Below are positions 9,269 to 19,060 of a stretch of DNA of 64,000 bases, piece by piece. The notes beneath the pieces are model-generated. The model ran no database searches. It had not been told where the DNA came from and saw only the letters and a program-made list of their open reading frames with translations. Within the stretch, counting starts at the first letter, position 1, and every line of letters begins with the position of its first letter. Where the stretch lies: assembly GCA_963774415.1 (NCBI GenBank), contig CAVZEU010000003.1, positions 1,054,001 through 1,118,000 of the forward strand, read 5' to 3'. Source of the stretch: SZUA-36 sp963774415 (lineage in GTDB: Bacteria > Pseudomonadota > Gammaproteobacteria > Xanthomonadales > SZUA-36). A program made the position numbers and the translations under genes.

Positions 9269-11008
9269 ATGAAAATCAGAGTAACACTTGTTGCAACTAT
9301 CATTACAGCTATGGGCTGCTTCACGGGGGCTGGCCTGGCTGCTGGCCCGGGCGCATTTGTCAGCCCGGATGACCAGGTGCTGGTGTTGCCGGAATTCGAC
9401 CGGCTGCATATCGAAACGCCGGTCGCGCCGGACCTGGCCATGATGAACGTACGGGTCTTCAGCCCGGACAACGAACTGCTGCTGAATGTCCGCACCCGCG
9501 AGCAGTCGGTGGAGTTCCTGGTGAATTCCAGCCTGCCGGACGGCGAATACCGTTACGAGACCGTCTCGATTTTTGGGAATGTGGATTTGAGCAGCAAGGA
9601 AAACCAGGTGCATGGCGCAGATAACACCATGGTGCGTAAGTTTGGCAGCTTTAAAGTGTCCAACGGTCAAATTGAAGCTGGGCCACAACAGCAAAACCCG
9701 GATGCAGTGCATAAAGATTCATCGCTGCTTGACAAGGTAATACAGGGCGCCGTGAACCTGGCAGGTGTAACACTTGATTTACTAATTCCAGCCGCACAAG
9801 CAGACACGTTTAGTGCGGTGACGGTTCAATCATCCACACCGGCAATATGGTTTGATGACACCTCTACCGCAAGCGGAATTGACTGGATAATACAAAGCGA
9901 TGTCAATTCAACCGACGACGCAGGACATTTCGCCATCGAGAGCTGGATTAATACAAATAGCCAGGAAGTATTTCGCATTGACTCGGATGGGACGACCCAA
10001 AACATTAATTCTATCAATGTTGATCCTGATGGGGATTTGCATATGGCGGGAAGTACGCTGAATTTCGACCGGGGGCTATCAAACCTGTCCATCGGTACCG
10101 CTACAACCGGTGCGGAAATTGTAATGTCCGCCATAGACCCGGAAATTCGGTATCAGGATGAAAGCTTCACTGATTACATGTATACGAATTATGATTCAAC
10201 ATACTTCAACATTGGTTATCAAGGGGGTCAAGGGTCAGGCGGTAGTACTAGGATTCACTGGCTTGCCCCCGCGAATTCCCTCGTAGTTTCCAGTACTGGC
10301 ACCGTGGGTATTGGTACTGCATCACCAGCCGCAGCCCTTAACGTAGTGCGGGGCTACACCGCTCAGATTCGGGTCAACAACACCACGGCTTCGCCACCGG
10401 CCGGCGATCAGGTGATGTTCCAGCTTCAATCTGCAGCCACCAACAAGGTGCGGTTCGCGATTGGAAATCAAAATGCCCTGTGGACGTTCGATAATGCCGG
10501 CGGCTCATTTCAGATTAACTTGGCCGGGACCGGATTCAACGAATTTCGAGTGGAAAACGATGGCGATACAGTTGCGCTCGGAAATTCATATGCCGTGAAT
10601 CACATCAATACCTCGAGTCGTGAATTCAAGACGGATTTTGCGCCGGTCGATGAAGTTGCCATACTGGAAAAGGTGAGCGAACTGCCGATGAGTACGTGGC
10701 GCTATAAAATGGAGACAAAAGGCAAACGCCACCTCGGTCCGGTTGCGGAAGACTTCAAGCAGACATTTGGATTGAGTGATGGCAAACACATCTCAACGGT
10801 CGATGAGGGCGGCGTGGCTTTGGCGGCCATTAAGGGACTGAATAAGGTCTTACAAAAACGCACCGCGGAGATTGCAGAGTTGACCCGGGCCAACAGCGAT
10901 CTTCAAAAAATGAACTCCGACCTGATGAGCGCCAATAAAGCGCTGGACGAGCGTCTCACGCGTCTGGAGAACGTGCTGCTCCACCAAAAGGAAGTCGCCG
11001 TCCGCTAG
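9269..11008 (+). CDS. large secreted protein with C-terminal S74 intramolecular chaperone domain
   Basis: 579 residues from ATG 9269, chosen because GAGGAG at 9256-9261 sits 7 bases ahead; an in-frame ATG at 9254 with AGGGA upstream is the alternative. Signal peptide MKIRVTLVATIITAMGCFTG is evident. Residues about 30-330 are unique, beta-rich and Asp/Ser-rich. From about 345 the protein parallels the 8058 gene: GTVGIGTASP, W-TFDNAG-x-FQI, then S74 with Ser449 and Lys454 in SSREFK, ending in a coiled coil (about 530-575). Probably a trimeric fibre or enzyme whose chaperone is released by self-cleavage. Followed by a strong terminator, so this gene ends the transcription unit. Confidence 0.82.
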   Translation: MKIRVTLVATIITAMGCFTGAGLAAGPGAFVSPDDQVLVLPEFDRLHIETPVAPDLAMMNVRVFSPDNELLLNVRTREQSVEFLVNSSLPDGEYRYETVSIFGNVDLSSKENQVHGADNTMVRKFGSFKVSNGQIEAGPQQQNPDAVHKDSSLLDKVIQGAVNLAGVTLDLLIPAAQADTFSAVTVQSSTPAIWFDDTSTASGIDWIIQSDVNSTDDAGHFAIESWINTNSQEVFRIDSDGTTQNINSINVDPDGDLHMAGSTLNFDRGLSNLSIGTATTGAEIVMSAIDPEIRYQDESFTDYMYTNYDSTYFNIGYQGGQGSGGSTRIHWLAPANSLVVSSTGTVGIGTASPAAALNVVRGYTAQIRVNNTTASPPAGDQVMFQLQSAATNKVRFAIGNQNALWTFDNAGGSFQINLAGTGFNEFRVENDGDTVALGNSYAVNHINTSSREFKTDFAPVDEVAILEKVSELPMSTWRYKMETKGKRHLGPVAEDFKQTFGLSDGKHISTVDEGGVALAAIKGLNKVLQKRTAEIAELTRANSDLQKMNSDLMSANKALDERLTRLENVLLHQKEVAVR

Positions 11009-11030
11009 AAATGTGACGATTGTGACGGTA

Positions 11031-11062
11031 ACGCCGGAGGCTTTGCGCCTCCGGCGTTTTTT
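11031..11062 (+). terminator. intrinsic terminator after the S74 gene
   Basis: A 10-bp perfect stem (11031-11040 pairing with 11048-11057), 7-base loop and a run of six T ending at 11062. It lies 22 bases after the S74 stop codon. The opposite strand lacks an equivalent T tract. Confidence 0.9.
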
Positions 11063-11205
11063 CGTCTGAGTGTCGGCTGGACAGCCTATCCATGTGGCCG
11101 TATTCCACAATTCGCGCCGTGCCCCGGACCATCGGAAACGCGTCAAAAAATAATTCGCGTTATTCCGGGGTTGCACTTTCGAATTCAGAGCTTTTGTAAA
11201 GCTGA

Positions 11206-12369
11206 TCAGAGCCTGTCTTTCAGAAAGGCCAATCGCTGAACGAGGCCAGAATTATTTGGGCGCAGTTTCATCGCCTGCTTTGTAAATGAAATTGCGGCCT
11301 TATTATTTTTCAATCTGGTTGAAATCGATGACATTTCCACCAAAAGTTCCGGGCACTCCGGAAAGCGGCCCAGCAGAATCCAGCCAATGGCGAAGGCCTC
11401 CTCGTAGTCCCCTGCTTGCGAGGCATTGAGCAGCATCGCCAGGAGTTCAATATTCGAATCGCCGGAGTTTTCCCCGTATTTGATGTCGGAGAATATGTTT
11501 TCGCCGCCCGATAACTCGTAACAAAGACGCATGACGGTGATTGCCTGACTGATCCCGGTGCCGGGCGGCATCAAAGTATCGATGGCGCTCAAGACGCCAT
11601 GGCGGCGCAAATAAAACGCTTTGAGCAGAGCCCTGGTCACCGGGTTTATCCGCTTGGGCGTTGTGATGCCGTTTTGTTCCGCCAAGGCCTGGAACAAGGG
11701 CTCAAGCTCTAACGATTTCAGGAACTCCATTTCCTCGCTGGCCAATTCAACCTTTCTTTTCCTCAGCGATTGCCGTTTGGCAGATTCATCATCGAAGTTT
11801 TTTTGCACGCGTTCGGAGGGCGTAGCGCCGATGAAATCAAGGAGGCGATCGATAATCTCATGCTGCCGCTCGGGTTGTCCGAAAAAGAGCGCTTCATAGC
11901 TGATGATCAGGGACTCGTGGCTTTGATGAATCCTGTTCAGGGTATACAGAAGCTGCAGGTAATCGATATAGGCGAATACACCCGTCTGTCCTCGATGCCA
12001 TGATGTGTCGTTCTCGTTATGTGCGCGTTTGTTCCAGGAAAGAAATACATCCGTAATATCCCTGATGATGAATACCAGTTTCGTATCGGGAAATTTACTA
12101 TCGGGGCTGGCGAGTTTATAAAAGTAACGCGGTCCTTTGTCGCCGAGTGCCTCTAGGTGTGGTTTCGCGCCTAGTATTTCCTTGTTCCGGGATGTATGTG
12201 CCGACGGAATTGATTCGTCGTTCACCGACTCACGCGTGAAAAAGGACTGGTCTACGGTCGCCAGGGGAAAGCGCTCTATCCCGCAAAATACATTGGGGTG
12301 CCAGTTCAACAGGTTTGCCAAAGCCGTCGTACCAGATCGGGGGACGCCCGAAACGATGAATCTGTTCAT
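11206..12369 (-). CDS. sulfotransferase family protein with TPR-like tail
   Basis: 387 residues from the preferred ATG at 12369, which places the PAPS-binding loop GVPRSGTT at residues 8-15, as in the family; a start at 12399 would add ten unsupported residues. The segment TKLVFIIRDITDVFLSWNKR is the second PAPS-contacting motif (3'-phosphate binding with Arg/Ser). After about residue 290 comes a helical tail (YEEAFAIGWILLGRFPECPE, then KAAISFTKQAMKLRPN) resembling tetratricopeptide repeats. Likely transfers sulfate from PAPS to a sugar hydroxyl in the cytoplasm or at the inner membrane. Follows the GT4 gene on the same strand with a 33-bp gap, so likely one operon. Confidence 0.82.
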   Translation of the reverse strand: MNRFIVSGVPRSGTTALANLLNWHPNVFCGIERFPLATVDQSFFTRESVNDESIPSAHTSRNKEILGAKPHLEALGDKGPRYFYKLASPDSKFPDTKLVFIIRDITDVFLSWNKRAHNENDTSWHRGQTGVFAYIDYLQLLYTLNRIHQSHESLIISYEALFFGQPERQHEIIDRLLDFIGATPSERVQKNFDDESAKRQSLRKRKVELASEEMEFLKSLELEPLFQALAEQNGITTPKRINPVTRALLKAFYLRRHGVLSAIDTLMPPGTGISQAITVMRLCYELSGGENIFSDIKYGENSGDSNIELLAMLLNASQAGDYEEAFAIGWILLGRFPECPELLVEMSSISTRLKNNKAAISFTKQAMKLRPNNSGLVQRLAFLKDRL

Positions 12370-12402
12370 ATGATTTGGCCTGTCAAAGTCGGACGGCAAG
12401 AA

Positions 12403-13422
12403 TCAGGTGCTGCGCGCATTCAAAAGCAGTTTCGAGGATATCTCGGCCGTGTTCCTCCAACTGAAACGGTCCCTGACCCACCTCTCGCAGTTCATCGATT
12501 GAGTTCGCAGCAACTCCGGATTCCTACAATAATGGAGGATGAGCGAAACCATATCGTCCAGGCCCCGCGTAACAAACGGCGTTGTCTCGGGATGGGCGCC
12601 CACATCGAATGCGATGCTGACAGTGCCACTGGCCTGGGCCTCTACCAGCGGCAGATTGAAGCCTTCCCACAGGCTCGTGGTGATGAAAATGTCCAGGTTT
12701 TTGAGGTATTCGAGACGTTCTTCATCGGTCGCGTTCAAGTGGACCTTAACACCCATCTTTTCAAGGGATTCCCTGTCTTGCTCCGTGCCTCTGCCCATTA
12801 TGTGCAATTCCATGGGCGCATCCAGATCCAGGAGTTTCTTCTGCAACTGGGTCAGAATCGGGCGTCCTTTATAGATGGTTTCACCTGGACCCAGCCTTAC
12901 GAGGGTCCCGACCCGGACAGGTCCGCTGATGGCCGATAACTTGCGGTCATCCTTTTCAATGTGATCACAGCCGTTGTAAATGACGACGGCTGACGGGAAG
13001 TCAATTTCCGCTTTGACAAATTCCGAGATTGCTATGACACCATCGACACTGGGATAAACCTGCCGTTGCTTGTTATCGATGATGTTCTGCCTTTCTCTGC
13101 GGTCCCAGATGAAAAACTCAGGGTTCGGATCTCCGTGTTCCCAACACCAGACTTCGTAATTCGCCGACAGCGCGGGAAGCAGTTCGAAAAATGGTGTGGC
13201 ATGTGCAACGATGACCCGGCAGCTGTACTTTGATGCAATTGAATGAACCGCCTTAACGTCGGGTTCCAGGATGACTATCTTTGAATGTTCAAAAGAATCG
13301 TCCGATTCCATGCAACCCACCATCACTTCAACACCCATAAGAGCGTACTGCCGACAAAGGTTGTCAATGACGACGGAGACGCCAAAGCCCCTTTTCATGT
13401 AGGCGGTTAGGAAGAGAATCAT
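12403..13422 (-). CDS. glycosyltransferase family 4 (GT-B fold)
   Basis: 339 residues. The C-terminal half has the Glycos_transf_1 signature: GTLVRLGPGETIYKGRPILT, then HIMGRGTEQDR and SLWEGFNLPLVEAQASG, whose Glu residues contact the sugar nucleotide. ATG at 13422 overlaps the TGA of the upstream gene by four bases (ATGA), indicating translational coupling, so it is preferred to the upstream GTG/ATG at 13455. Probably adds one sugar to the polysaccharide repeat on the cytoplasmic face. Donor and acceptor cannot be told from sequence. Confidence 0.85.
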   Translation of the reverse strand: MILFLTAYMKRGFGVSVVIDNLCRQYALMGVEVMVGCMESDDSFEHSKIVILEPDVKAVHSIASKYSCRVIVAHATPFFELLPALSANYEVWCWEHGDPNPEFFIWDRRERQNIIDNKQRQVYPSVDGVIAISEFVKAEIDFPSAVVIYNGCDHIEKDDRKLSAISGPVRVGTLVRLGPGETIYKGRPILTQLQKKLLDLDAPMELHIMGRGTEQDRESLEKMGVKVHLNATDEERLEYLKNLDIFITTSLWEGFNLPLVEAQASGTVSIAFDVGAHPETTPFVTRGLDDMVSLILHYCRNPELLRTQSMNCERWVRDRFSWRNTAEISSKLLLNARST

Positions 13423-16400
13423 TGGGTTAATTCTTGCGATTGCATGTCGATCCATGAACTCCAGTGGCGCATGAAACGTTGCCTGTCAGGCCAATCTTCG
13501 GATCCCTTTTCCCTGGTGCCGTTTTCAAAATGCAGTATCTCGCCGGGAGCAAGTACATAGACCTCCAATCCTCTGCGACGAATTTCCATGCACAAGGCGG
13601 CATCCTGGCACTCCGTCCGGTAGTCTTCATCGAACCCGTTGACGGAGTAGAAGTCTGAAGACTTCATCATCAGACAAGCGCCCGTTACAGCCCACATGTT
13701 GCGTGGGAAAGTGTTTGCGCGACAGGCGGCTTTTCGAACATCCGGATGATAAACAAAACCTTTCAGTTCACCTGTCTTGAATACGTCAATACCTGCATGT
13801 TGGATCGTTCTGTCCGGAAACAGCAGTTGTGCACCCACCACGCCGGCTTCGGGCGCCTCATTCAAGAATGTCAACATCTTGAAAAGAGTAGCCGCGGCGT
13901 TGTCGCAAAACTCAATATCGTTGTTTAGAAATAATACCGTGTCGAAGGATGAAAGTTCTGCAAAAACTTGATTATTAGAACGTGAAAAATTGTATTTCAG
14001 GCCATACAGAACCTTGACGAATGCAGGCGCAGACTCATACATGGCGAGCACGTCCGGATCCGCGGAGCCTGTGTCTCCGATCAGTATTTCGAAACCAAAT
14101 CCCCTGTCTCTGAAATATCGTTCGGCGTCTTGCATGCTGTTGATCAACGGCACGATGAATTCGGGCTTGTCCAGATTCAGGATAATAACCGACAGCCCTT
14201 GATCTCTCGTTGTTGTCTCGCAGGCCGGATTTTGCAATGTTCGAGGCGTTTTGCTCATTGTCTTGACGACTTCATTTGCCCTGTGAATGTTCGAATGTGA
14301 AACATAAAGTTTCAGATTCGGGACTTCGGGCCTGCAAAATGCCGCAACGTTTTCTCGCGGCGGCCAGGAAAGCTGGAAACCAGGCAATCCCAGGCTGTAG
14401 TTCAAATTGTAATAGGGGTCAGAATACAAAGAGGAGAACCAGCGCTCCTGCATCCACGCGACCTCCAGAGAGAAGCGCTCGGACTCTTTCGCATCTTGAC
14501 GATGTGAAGTGCGGGATTTCGATTCATGGTGGTAAAGACTCACATGCGGTGTAAACAGAACATGAAGTCCTTTTTCGCCTGCCCTGAGGCACAGATCAAT
14601 ATCATTAAAGTCAACCGGCAAGTTAGCTTCGTCAAAACCGCCTAAAGTCTCGAACACCTTGCGCCGCATGGCCATGCAAGCGCCGGTGACGGCAGATACC
14701 CTGCGAGCATGCCTGTACGCGTCAAATTCAGCTGAATTCGGATCCCAGCCGCTGAATGAATGTGCTGCTACACCTCCAACGCCCAACACCACACCGGCAT
14801 GTTGAATGGTGCCGTCCTGATAAAGCAAAAGGGGGCTGACAACACCGACTTCTGGTCTCGAGGCTTGTGACAACAACTCCTCCAACCAGTCCTGATCGAT
14901 CACTTCGACATCATTGTTCAGGAAGACGAGATACTGTCCAGTGGCCGCCTTTGCCCCGATATTATTCAACTCGCTGTAATTGAATGGATGATCGTGGCGT
15001 ATTACCGTGACATTGGGATACTCATCGCTTAGCGAATCCAGATAAGCGGTGGCGGACGGTTCGTCGCTGCCGTTATCGATAATAATCAGCTCGAAGTTAT
15101 GAAATGACGTTCTTTCCTGGATACTTTCGATGCAAGGTCGAAGTAAATCTATTTTGTTCCGGGTCGGTATGATTATTGAAGCCTTGTTGTCTGTTGCGGG
15201 CGTCTTGTACTTCACTCGCAATCGATCATCATCAGTGGTAACGACGGATGCCGGGGGATAGGATTCCCTCCTCGCAAAGCGCTCTATGAGGCGGGCCACG
15301 GGTTTGATTTGGTCCCTCGTCCATTTTGAAGATCCAAATCGTCGGTAGAGAATTTGAGGGACATGGTTCACTGTGCCGCGCTCAAGTTGATCGAGCACTT
15401 GGTTCACCAGCAAAAAACGGTTGATCGACCAGGGTTCAAAATCCGACATTGAATTGATGCCGCTGAGCCTCCTGGATACAAACAGAAAATTGCCAATGTA
15501 GTCACCCTCACGTTGAAAGTCAGGATTGAAATCACATTTGAATAATGGTCGGATTTGGAGACTTTCGGTATCTACCACCTCCTCGTCGGAATAGTGCAAG
15601 AGTGCCTCGGGATGCTGATAAATAGCATTTTTTATGACCTCCAATGCACCCGGCACCAGTTGGTCTCCCACCGCCAGGAAACAGATGAACCCATCGGCAT
15701 CGTTGCTGTCCTGGAAAAGTTCGGACACACTTTGCGATATCCGGATATCTTTCGTGTTGAAGTCATTCTTCATTTTCTTCAGGCAAAAGCCAGTGTCTGC
15801 AGGATTGCCCACGAGAATAATCTCAAGGTTCTCTTTCTGGATTAGCAAAGAGGCCAGTGTCCCTTGCCATCTATTTTCGTCCACGCCTTCGCAGATCAGA
15901 CACGCGCTTATCCTGACAGGCCCCTTCAATTGCGAGTGATAATTCTCCTTTCGGAATATCCCGGCATGCGTCAGGTATTTTTCTCTCCATTCGGAGTAAC
16001 CGCCGTAGGATGGGTCGGAATCCCGGCCCTCATAAAACCCGTGTAAAAGAAAATGCTCGCGCGCATCGATTTCCGAATATGAAAGGTCCGGGTATTTCTT
16101 CAGGTAGTATGCGGGATCAAAGGGTATGCTGTTGTCGGGCAGGTGCATGCCGTGCTGTCTTTCGGGGAATTCCTCATGGGGATAGAAATGGCGTATGTAC
16201 TCGACAAATGGATTAACCTCTGAATATGAGGGTATTCCGTGTCTTATCGCATATTCGACGGTGTCGAAGCTCGCACAGGGGTTGCGCCCCTCCTTGTATC
16301 CATATGCAACGTAGTGCATCACCGGATCCATCCCGGACCGAAGCACGTCGGGATAGTTCTTCAGGTAATACCGCGCGTCAAACAACCTGGATTTCTTTAC

Positions 16401-16730
16401 GATACTGTAGTTCTCCCAATGTTCAATCGCAAAGTGGGGGTTTACCAATCGTAGCAGCCGGTAATAGGCTCTAACGAACAACAAGCGGTTGATTTGTTGA
16501 TGAGCCTCTGACTGCTCCAAGACTCCGTCGGTCTCGCCAGGACACAGGTTTCTTCCTTCCAATTGCCCATGCAGCAAGAAATGCCGAACTGGATCTTCTC
16601 CACTCAGTTCGACATCCCGGTTGGCCTTGAGGTACAGCTTTCGGTTGAACTTTCCAGAAAGACGCAGTTGAACAACGGCCAAACGCAGCGCTGCCTCGAG
16701 TAACAGTGATTTTACTTTGCTAGATGACAT
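13419..16730 (-). CDS. multi-domain glycosyltransferase (two GT2 domains, three N-terminal repeats)
   Basis: 1103 residues. The N-terminus has three copies of a roughly 38-residue module (about 27-63, 116-152 and 203-239) with the pattern YYLK-x-x-PD, HF-LL-HG, EGR. Residues about 270-470 resemble a degenerate GT2-like domain (LLHYSDEEVVD). A full GT2 domain follows from about 515 (ASIIIPTRNKIDLLRPCIES, LVFLNNDVEV) and another from about 840 (LSVIILNLDKPEFIVPLINS, TVLFLNNDIEF). Two active GT-A domains suggest processive or bifunctional addition of sugars. Its stop overlaps the GT4 start. The modules are shared with the methyltransferase at 4380-5339. Confidence 0.85.
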   Translation of the reverse strand: MSSSKVKSLLLEAALRLAVVQLRLSGKFNRKLYLKANRDVELSGEDPVRHFLLHGQLEGRNLCPGETDGVLEQSEAHQQINRLLFVRAYYRLLRLVNPHFAIEHWENYSIVKKSRLFDARYYLKNYPDVLRSGMDPVMHYVAYGYKEGRNPCASFDTVEYAIRHGIPSYSEVNPFVEYIRHFYPHEEFPERQHGMHLPDNSIPFDPAYYLKKYPDLSYSEIDAREHFLLHGFYEGRDSDPSYGGYSEWREKYLTHAGIFRKENYHSQLKGPVRISACLICEGVDENRWQGTLASLLIQKENLEIILVGNPADTGFCLKKMKNDFNTKDIRISQSVSELFQDSNDADGFICFLAVGDQLVPGALEVIKNAIYQHPEALLHYSDEEVVDTESLQIRPLFKCDFNPDFQREGDYIGNFLFVSRRLSGINSMSDFEPWSINRFLLVNQVLDQLERGTVNHVPQILYRRFGSSKWTRDQIKPVARLIERFARRESYPPASVVTTDDDRLRVKYKTPATDNKASIIIPTRNKIDLLRPCIESIQERTSFHNFELIIIDNGSDEPSATAYLDSLSDEYPNVTVIRHDHPFNYSELNNIGAKAATGQYLVFLNNDVEVIDQDWLEELLSQASRPEVGVVSPLLLYQDGTIQHAGVVLGVGGVAAHSFSGWDPNSAEFDAYRHARRVSAVTGACMAMRRKVFETLGGFDEANLPVDFNDIDLCLRAGEKGLHVLFTPHVSLYHHESKSRTSHRQDAKESERFSLEVAWMQERWFSSLYSDPYYNLNYSLGLPGFQLSWPPRENVAAFCRPEVPNLKLYVSHSNIHRANEVVKTMSKTPRTLQNPACETTTRDQGLSVIILNLDKPEFIVPLINSMQDAERYFRDRGFGFEILIGDTGSADPDVLAMYESAPAFVKVLYGLKYNFSRSNNQVFAELSSFDTVLFLNNDIEFCDNAAATLFKMLTFLNEAPEAGVVGAQLLFPDRTIQHAGIDVFKTGELKGFVYHPDVRKAACRANTFPRNMWAVTGACLMMKSSDFYSVNGFDEDYRTECQDAALCMEIRRRGLEVYVLAPGEILHFENGTREKGSEDWPDRQRFMRHWSSWIDMQSQELTQ

Positions 16731-17054
16731 GCCCCCCTCATGGAGTTAGAAACTGACAAGAATCGTTTGAAAATACTACAAACTCAACGCACTTATTTAT
16801 TGGGCCGGTAGCGGATAAATTGTAGAGTCGCTTGGCCATTGCGCGCAAAACAATATCAGAAGGTACTACAAAGCATTCTATTCCAACAACGGTTCGCCGA
16901 ACGTGAAAAAGTCAGGCGTGGAATTCGGTATTGTATGAACGATAAGCGCAAGAAGTTACGGCTATTTCAACATGGATTGTTCAGGGTCCGTGCAAATGGA
17001 TAGGCGACAGTTCTGTTAGTATACCGCATCGTTCATTTTGCTCGGGCGTGTTGT
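16731..17054. other. divergent intergenic region
   Basis: 324 bp between the large glycosyltransferase (minus) and a GT2 gene (plus). It must hold divergent promoters. AT-rich relative to flanks (for example around 16780-16830), but I see no hairpin, repeat or clear sigma-70 pair that I would commit to. Confidence 0.4.
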
Positions 17055-18032
17055 TTGATTGCACCCGTTTACATAGTCCTCGCCTCCCTTGACGGAGCCG
17101 CATTTGTTGCGGCCCTGTTGGATAGCCTGTGTGCTCAAACACAGAGCGATTGGACGCTTTTAATCAGAGACGATGGCTCGACCGATAACACCACTCAAAT
17201 AATCGGAGAATACGCTAAGCGAGACGCGAGGATTGAGTTGGTGGCAGATGGTGCCGACGTTCCGACCGGGGTACTTACCAATTTCTCTGCATTAATGAAG
17301 GCGGCTTTTCAAAAGGGTGCGCAATACGTCTTTTGCTGCGACCAGGACGACGTATGGGAGCCCAACAAACTGGAAGTCATGCTGGCCAGGCTCAAGCAGC
17401 TTGAAGGGACTAAGGAGAAAGCGCCCAGCCTGGCGCACCATGATTTGAGCGTCGTCGATGAGTCCCTCAATCCTGTAGCGGGCTCGTTCATCGAGCTGAT
17501 GCAGTTGCAACCATCCGACGAACACGATCCCCAACGACTGATTTCGCGAAACGAAGTCACTGGTTGTGCCATGGCCTGCAACCGGGCCTTACTCGAAATC
17601 GCTGTGCCGATCCCGGAGCAGGCCGTTATGCACGATTGGTGGCTGGCGCTTTGCGCCGGCTATTTTGGCCGCATGGCGTATGTGCCGGACAAGTTGGTGA
17701 AATACCGCCAACATGGTGCTAACGCGATTGGCGCCAAATCCTTCTGGCACGGGCTCAATCCATTTACCAACTGGATCGCCGGCTGGCGGCGCGGTGACGA
17801 AGAATTCATCAGCACCGTGAGGCAGGCCAGGGCTTTCCGTGATGCGATGGCAGCGAGGCTGGACAAAGAATCGGAAGCCTACGCTGCGTTGGACCGTTAC
17901 TGTGGTCTGCTAGGCGTCACACGCTGGCAGCGCCTGCGGGCGCTGCGCGAATTTCGCCTGTGGCGCAGCCACTGGCTGCTCAATGTCGTTCTGGTTTTGC
18001 GCATGTTGTTATTGCCAAGAGAGCGAGGGTGA
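17055..18032 (+). CDS. glycosyltransferase family 2 (rhamnosyltransferase-like)
   Basis: 325 residues. GT-A signatures: PVYIVLASLDGAAFVAALLD at the N-terminus, LLIRDDGSTDNT for nucleotide binding, and FCCDQDDVWEPNKL with the DxD-like metal site. HDWWLALCAGYFG and LVKYRQHGAN downstream are typical of rhamnosyltransferases of the WbbL/RgpB type. The only usable start is TTG at 17055; no better one lies downstream before motif I. The stop overlaps the next gene by one base (TGATG), so the pair is an operon. Confidence 0.83.
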   Translation: MIAPVYIVLASLDGAAFVAALLDSLCAQTQSDWTLLIRDDGSTDNTTQIIGEYAKRDARIELVADGADVPTGVLTNFSALMKAAFQKGAQYVFCCDQDDVWEPNKLEVMLARLKQLEGTKEKAPSLAHHDLSVVDESLNPVAGSFIELMQLQPSDEHDPQRLISRNEVTGCAMACNRALLEIAVPIPEQAVMHDWWLALCAGYFGRMAYVPDKLVKYRQHGANAIGAKSFWHGLNPFTNWIAGWRRGDEEFISTVRQARAFRDAMAARLDKESEAYAALDRYCGLLGVTRWQRLRALREFRLWRSHWLLNVVLVLRMLLLPRERG

Positions 18033-18982
18033 TGGCCGGCGTCGCCGTCAGTATCCTGACCCACAACAGCGCTGCCCATACGATAGCCTGCGTAAAGAGC
18101 CTGTTGGACGCTGAGCGGCAATCGAACAATGCTTACGGGTTGGAAATATTTCTCGCGGATAATGCCTCTGCGAACGACGACCAGCGCCAATTGCGGGAAA
18201 CGTTGAGCGGCCAACCCAAGGTTCGGCTTCAATTCAATGACCGCAATGTGGGATTTGCGGCGGGACATAACGGCAATTTGCGGAAAATATTCGCCAGTTC
18301 AACACCGGAATACGTTTGGCTGCTGAATAATGACTGCCTGGTGGATGAAAAGGCCCTGAGCCATCTGCTGAATTGTGCGCGCTGCAACTCCCGGGTTGGC
18401 ATTTGGGGCGCGACGCTGCTGGAAGGAGACGGTAAAACCATCCAGTGCGCGGGAGGTTGTTTTTACAACCGTTGGATCAGTTCGTACCGGCAGTACGGTC
18501 ACGGCAAATCGCTCGCACAACTGAACAACATGAAAGCGGTTGAATATGACTATATCGCCGGCGCCTCGCTGTTTTTCCCGGTTTCAACCTTGCTGCATGG
18601 ATTGAGGCCGCCTGTGACTCGATCGGTCGCTGATGGCGCGGTGGCGGGACAGTGGCTGAATGAAGAGTTTTTCCTCTATTTCGAAGAAATGGATCTTGCC
18701 CGGCGCCTGAAACCAGGTCTCACGTTGGGTTGGTGCAGGGAGGCGTTGATCCGGCACGTGAACGGGACCAGCACCGGCGCCAGCGAAAGAAGGAGAAGCA
18801 CGCAGGGTGAATACCATTCGACGCTCAGCGCGCTGAAGTTCACCCGTTTGTACTACCCTTACCGATTATGGTTTATGGCGCCGGCGCGATTTGTTGCCAA
18901 GTGTCTGCAGTTGTTACTTGGCGGGCACATCCGGTTACTCGGAACGCTGCTGCGCGCGTACAGGGATTTTTGGCGAAATTGA
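18032..18982 (+). CDS. glycosyltransferase family 2
   Basis: 316 residues from ATG 18032, which shares one base with the upstream stop and has a purine-rich GAGCGAGGG ribosome site just before; longer in-frame starts lie inside the previous gene. Motifs are VAVSILTHNS, EIFLADNASANDD, VGFAAGHNGN (the NxGFA pattern of rhamnosyltransferases) and VWLLNNDCLVD as DxD equivalent, with EEFFLYFEEMDLARRL near residue 205 providing the catalytic acidic region. Very likely acts with its upstream neighbour in building a glycan. Converges on galE. Confidence 0.83.
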   Translation: MAGVAVSILTHNSAAHTIACVKSLLDAERQSNNAYGLEIFLADNASANDDQRQLRETLSGQPKVRLQFNDRNVGFAAGHNGNLRKIFASSTPEYVWLLNNDCLVDEKALSHLLNCARCNSRVGIWGATLLEGDGKTIQCAGGCFYNRWISSYRQYGHGKSLAQLNNMKAVEYDYIAGASLFFPVSTLLHGLRPPVTRSVADGAVAGQWLNEEFFLYFEEMDLARRLKPGLTLGWCREALIRHVNGTSTGASERRRSTQGEYHSTLSALKFTRLYYPYRLWFMAPARFVAKCLQLLLGGHIRLLGTLLRAYRDFWRN

Positions 18983-19060
18983 CAGGCAAAAACAAGGCGG
19001 CCGCGTTTGCGCAGCTTCCAGAAATCCCTGGCCTCTATTTTGCGTCGGCATCCCGGAAGC

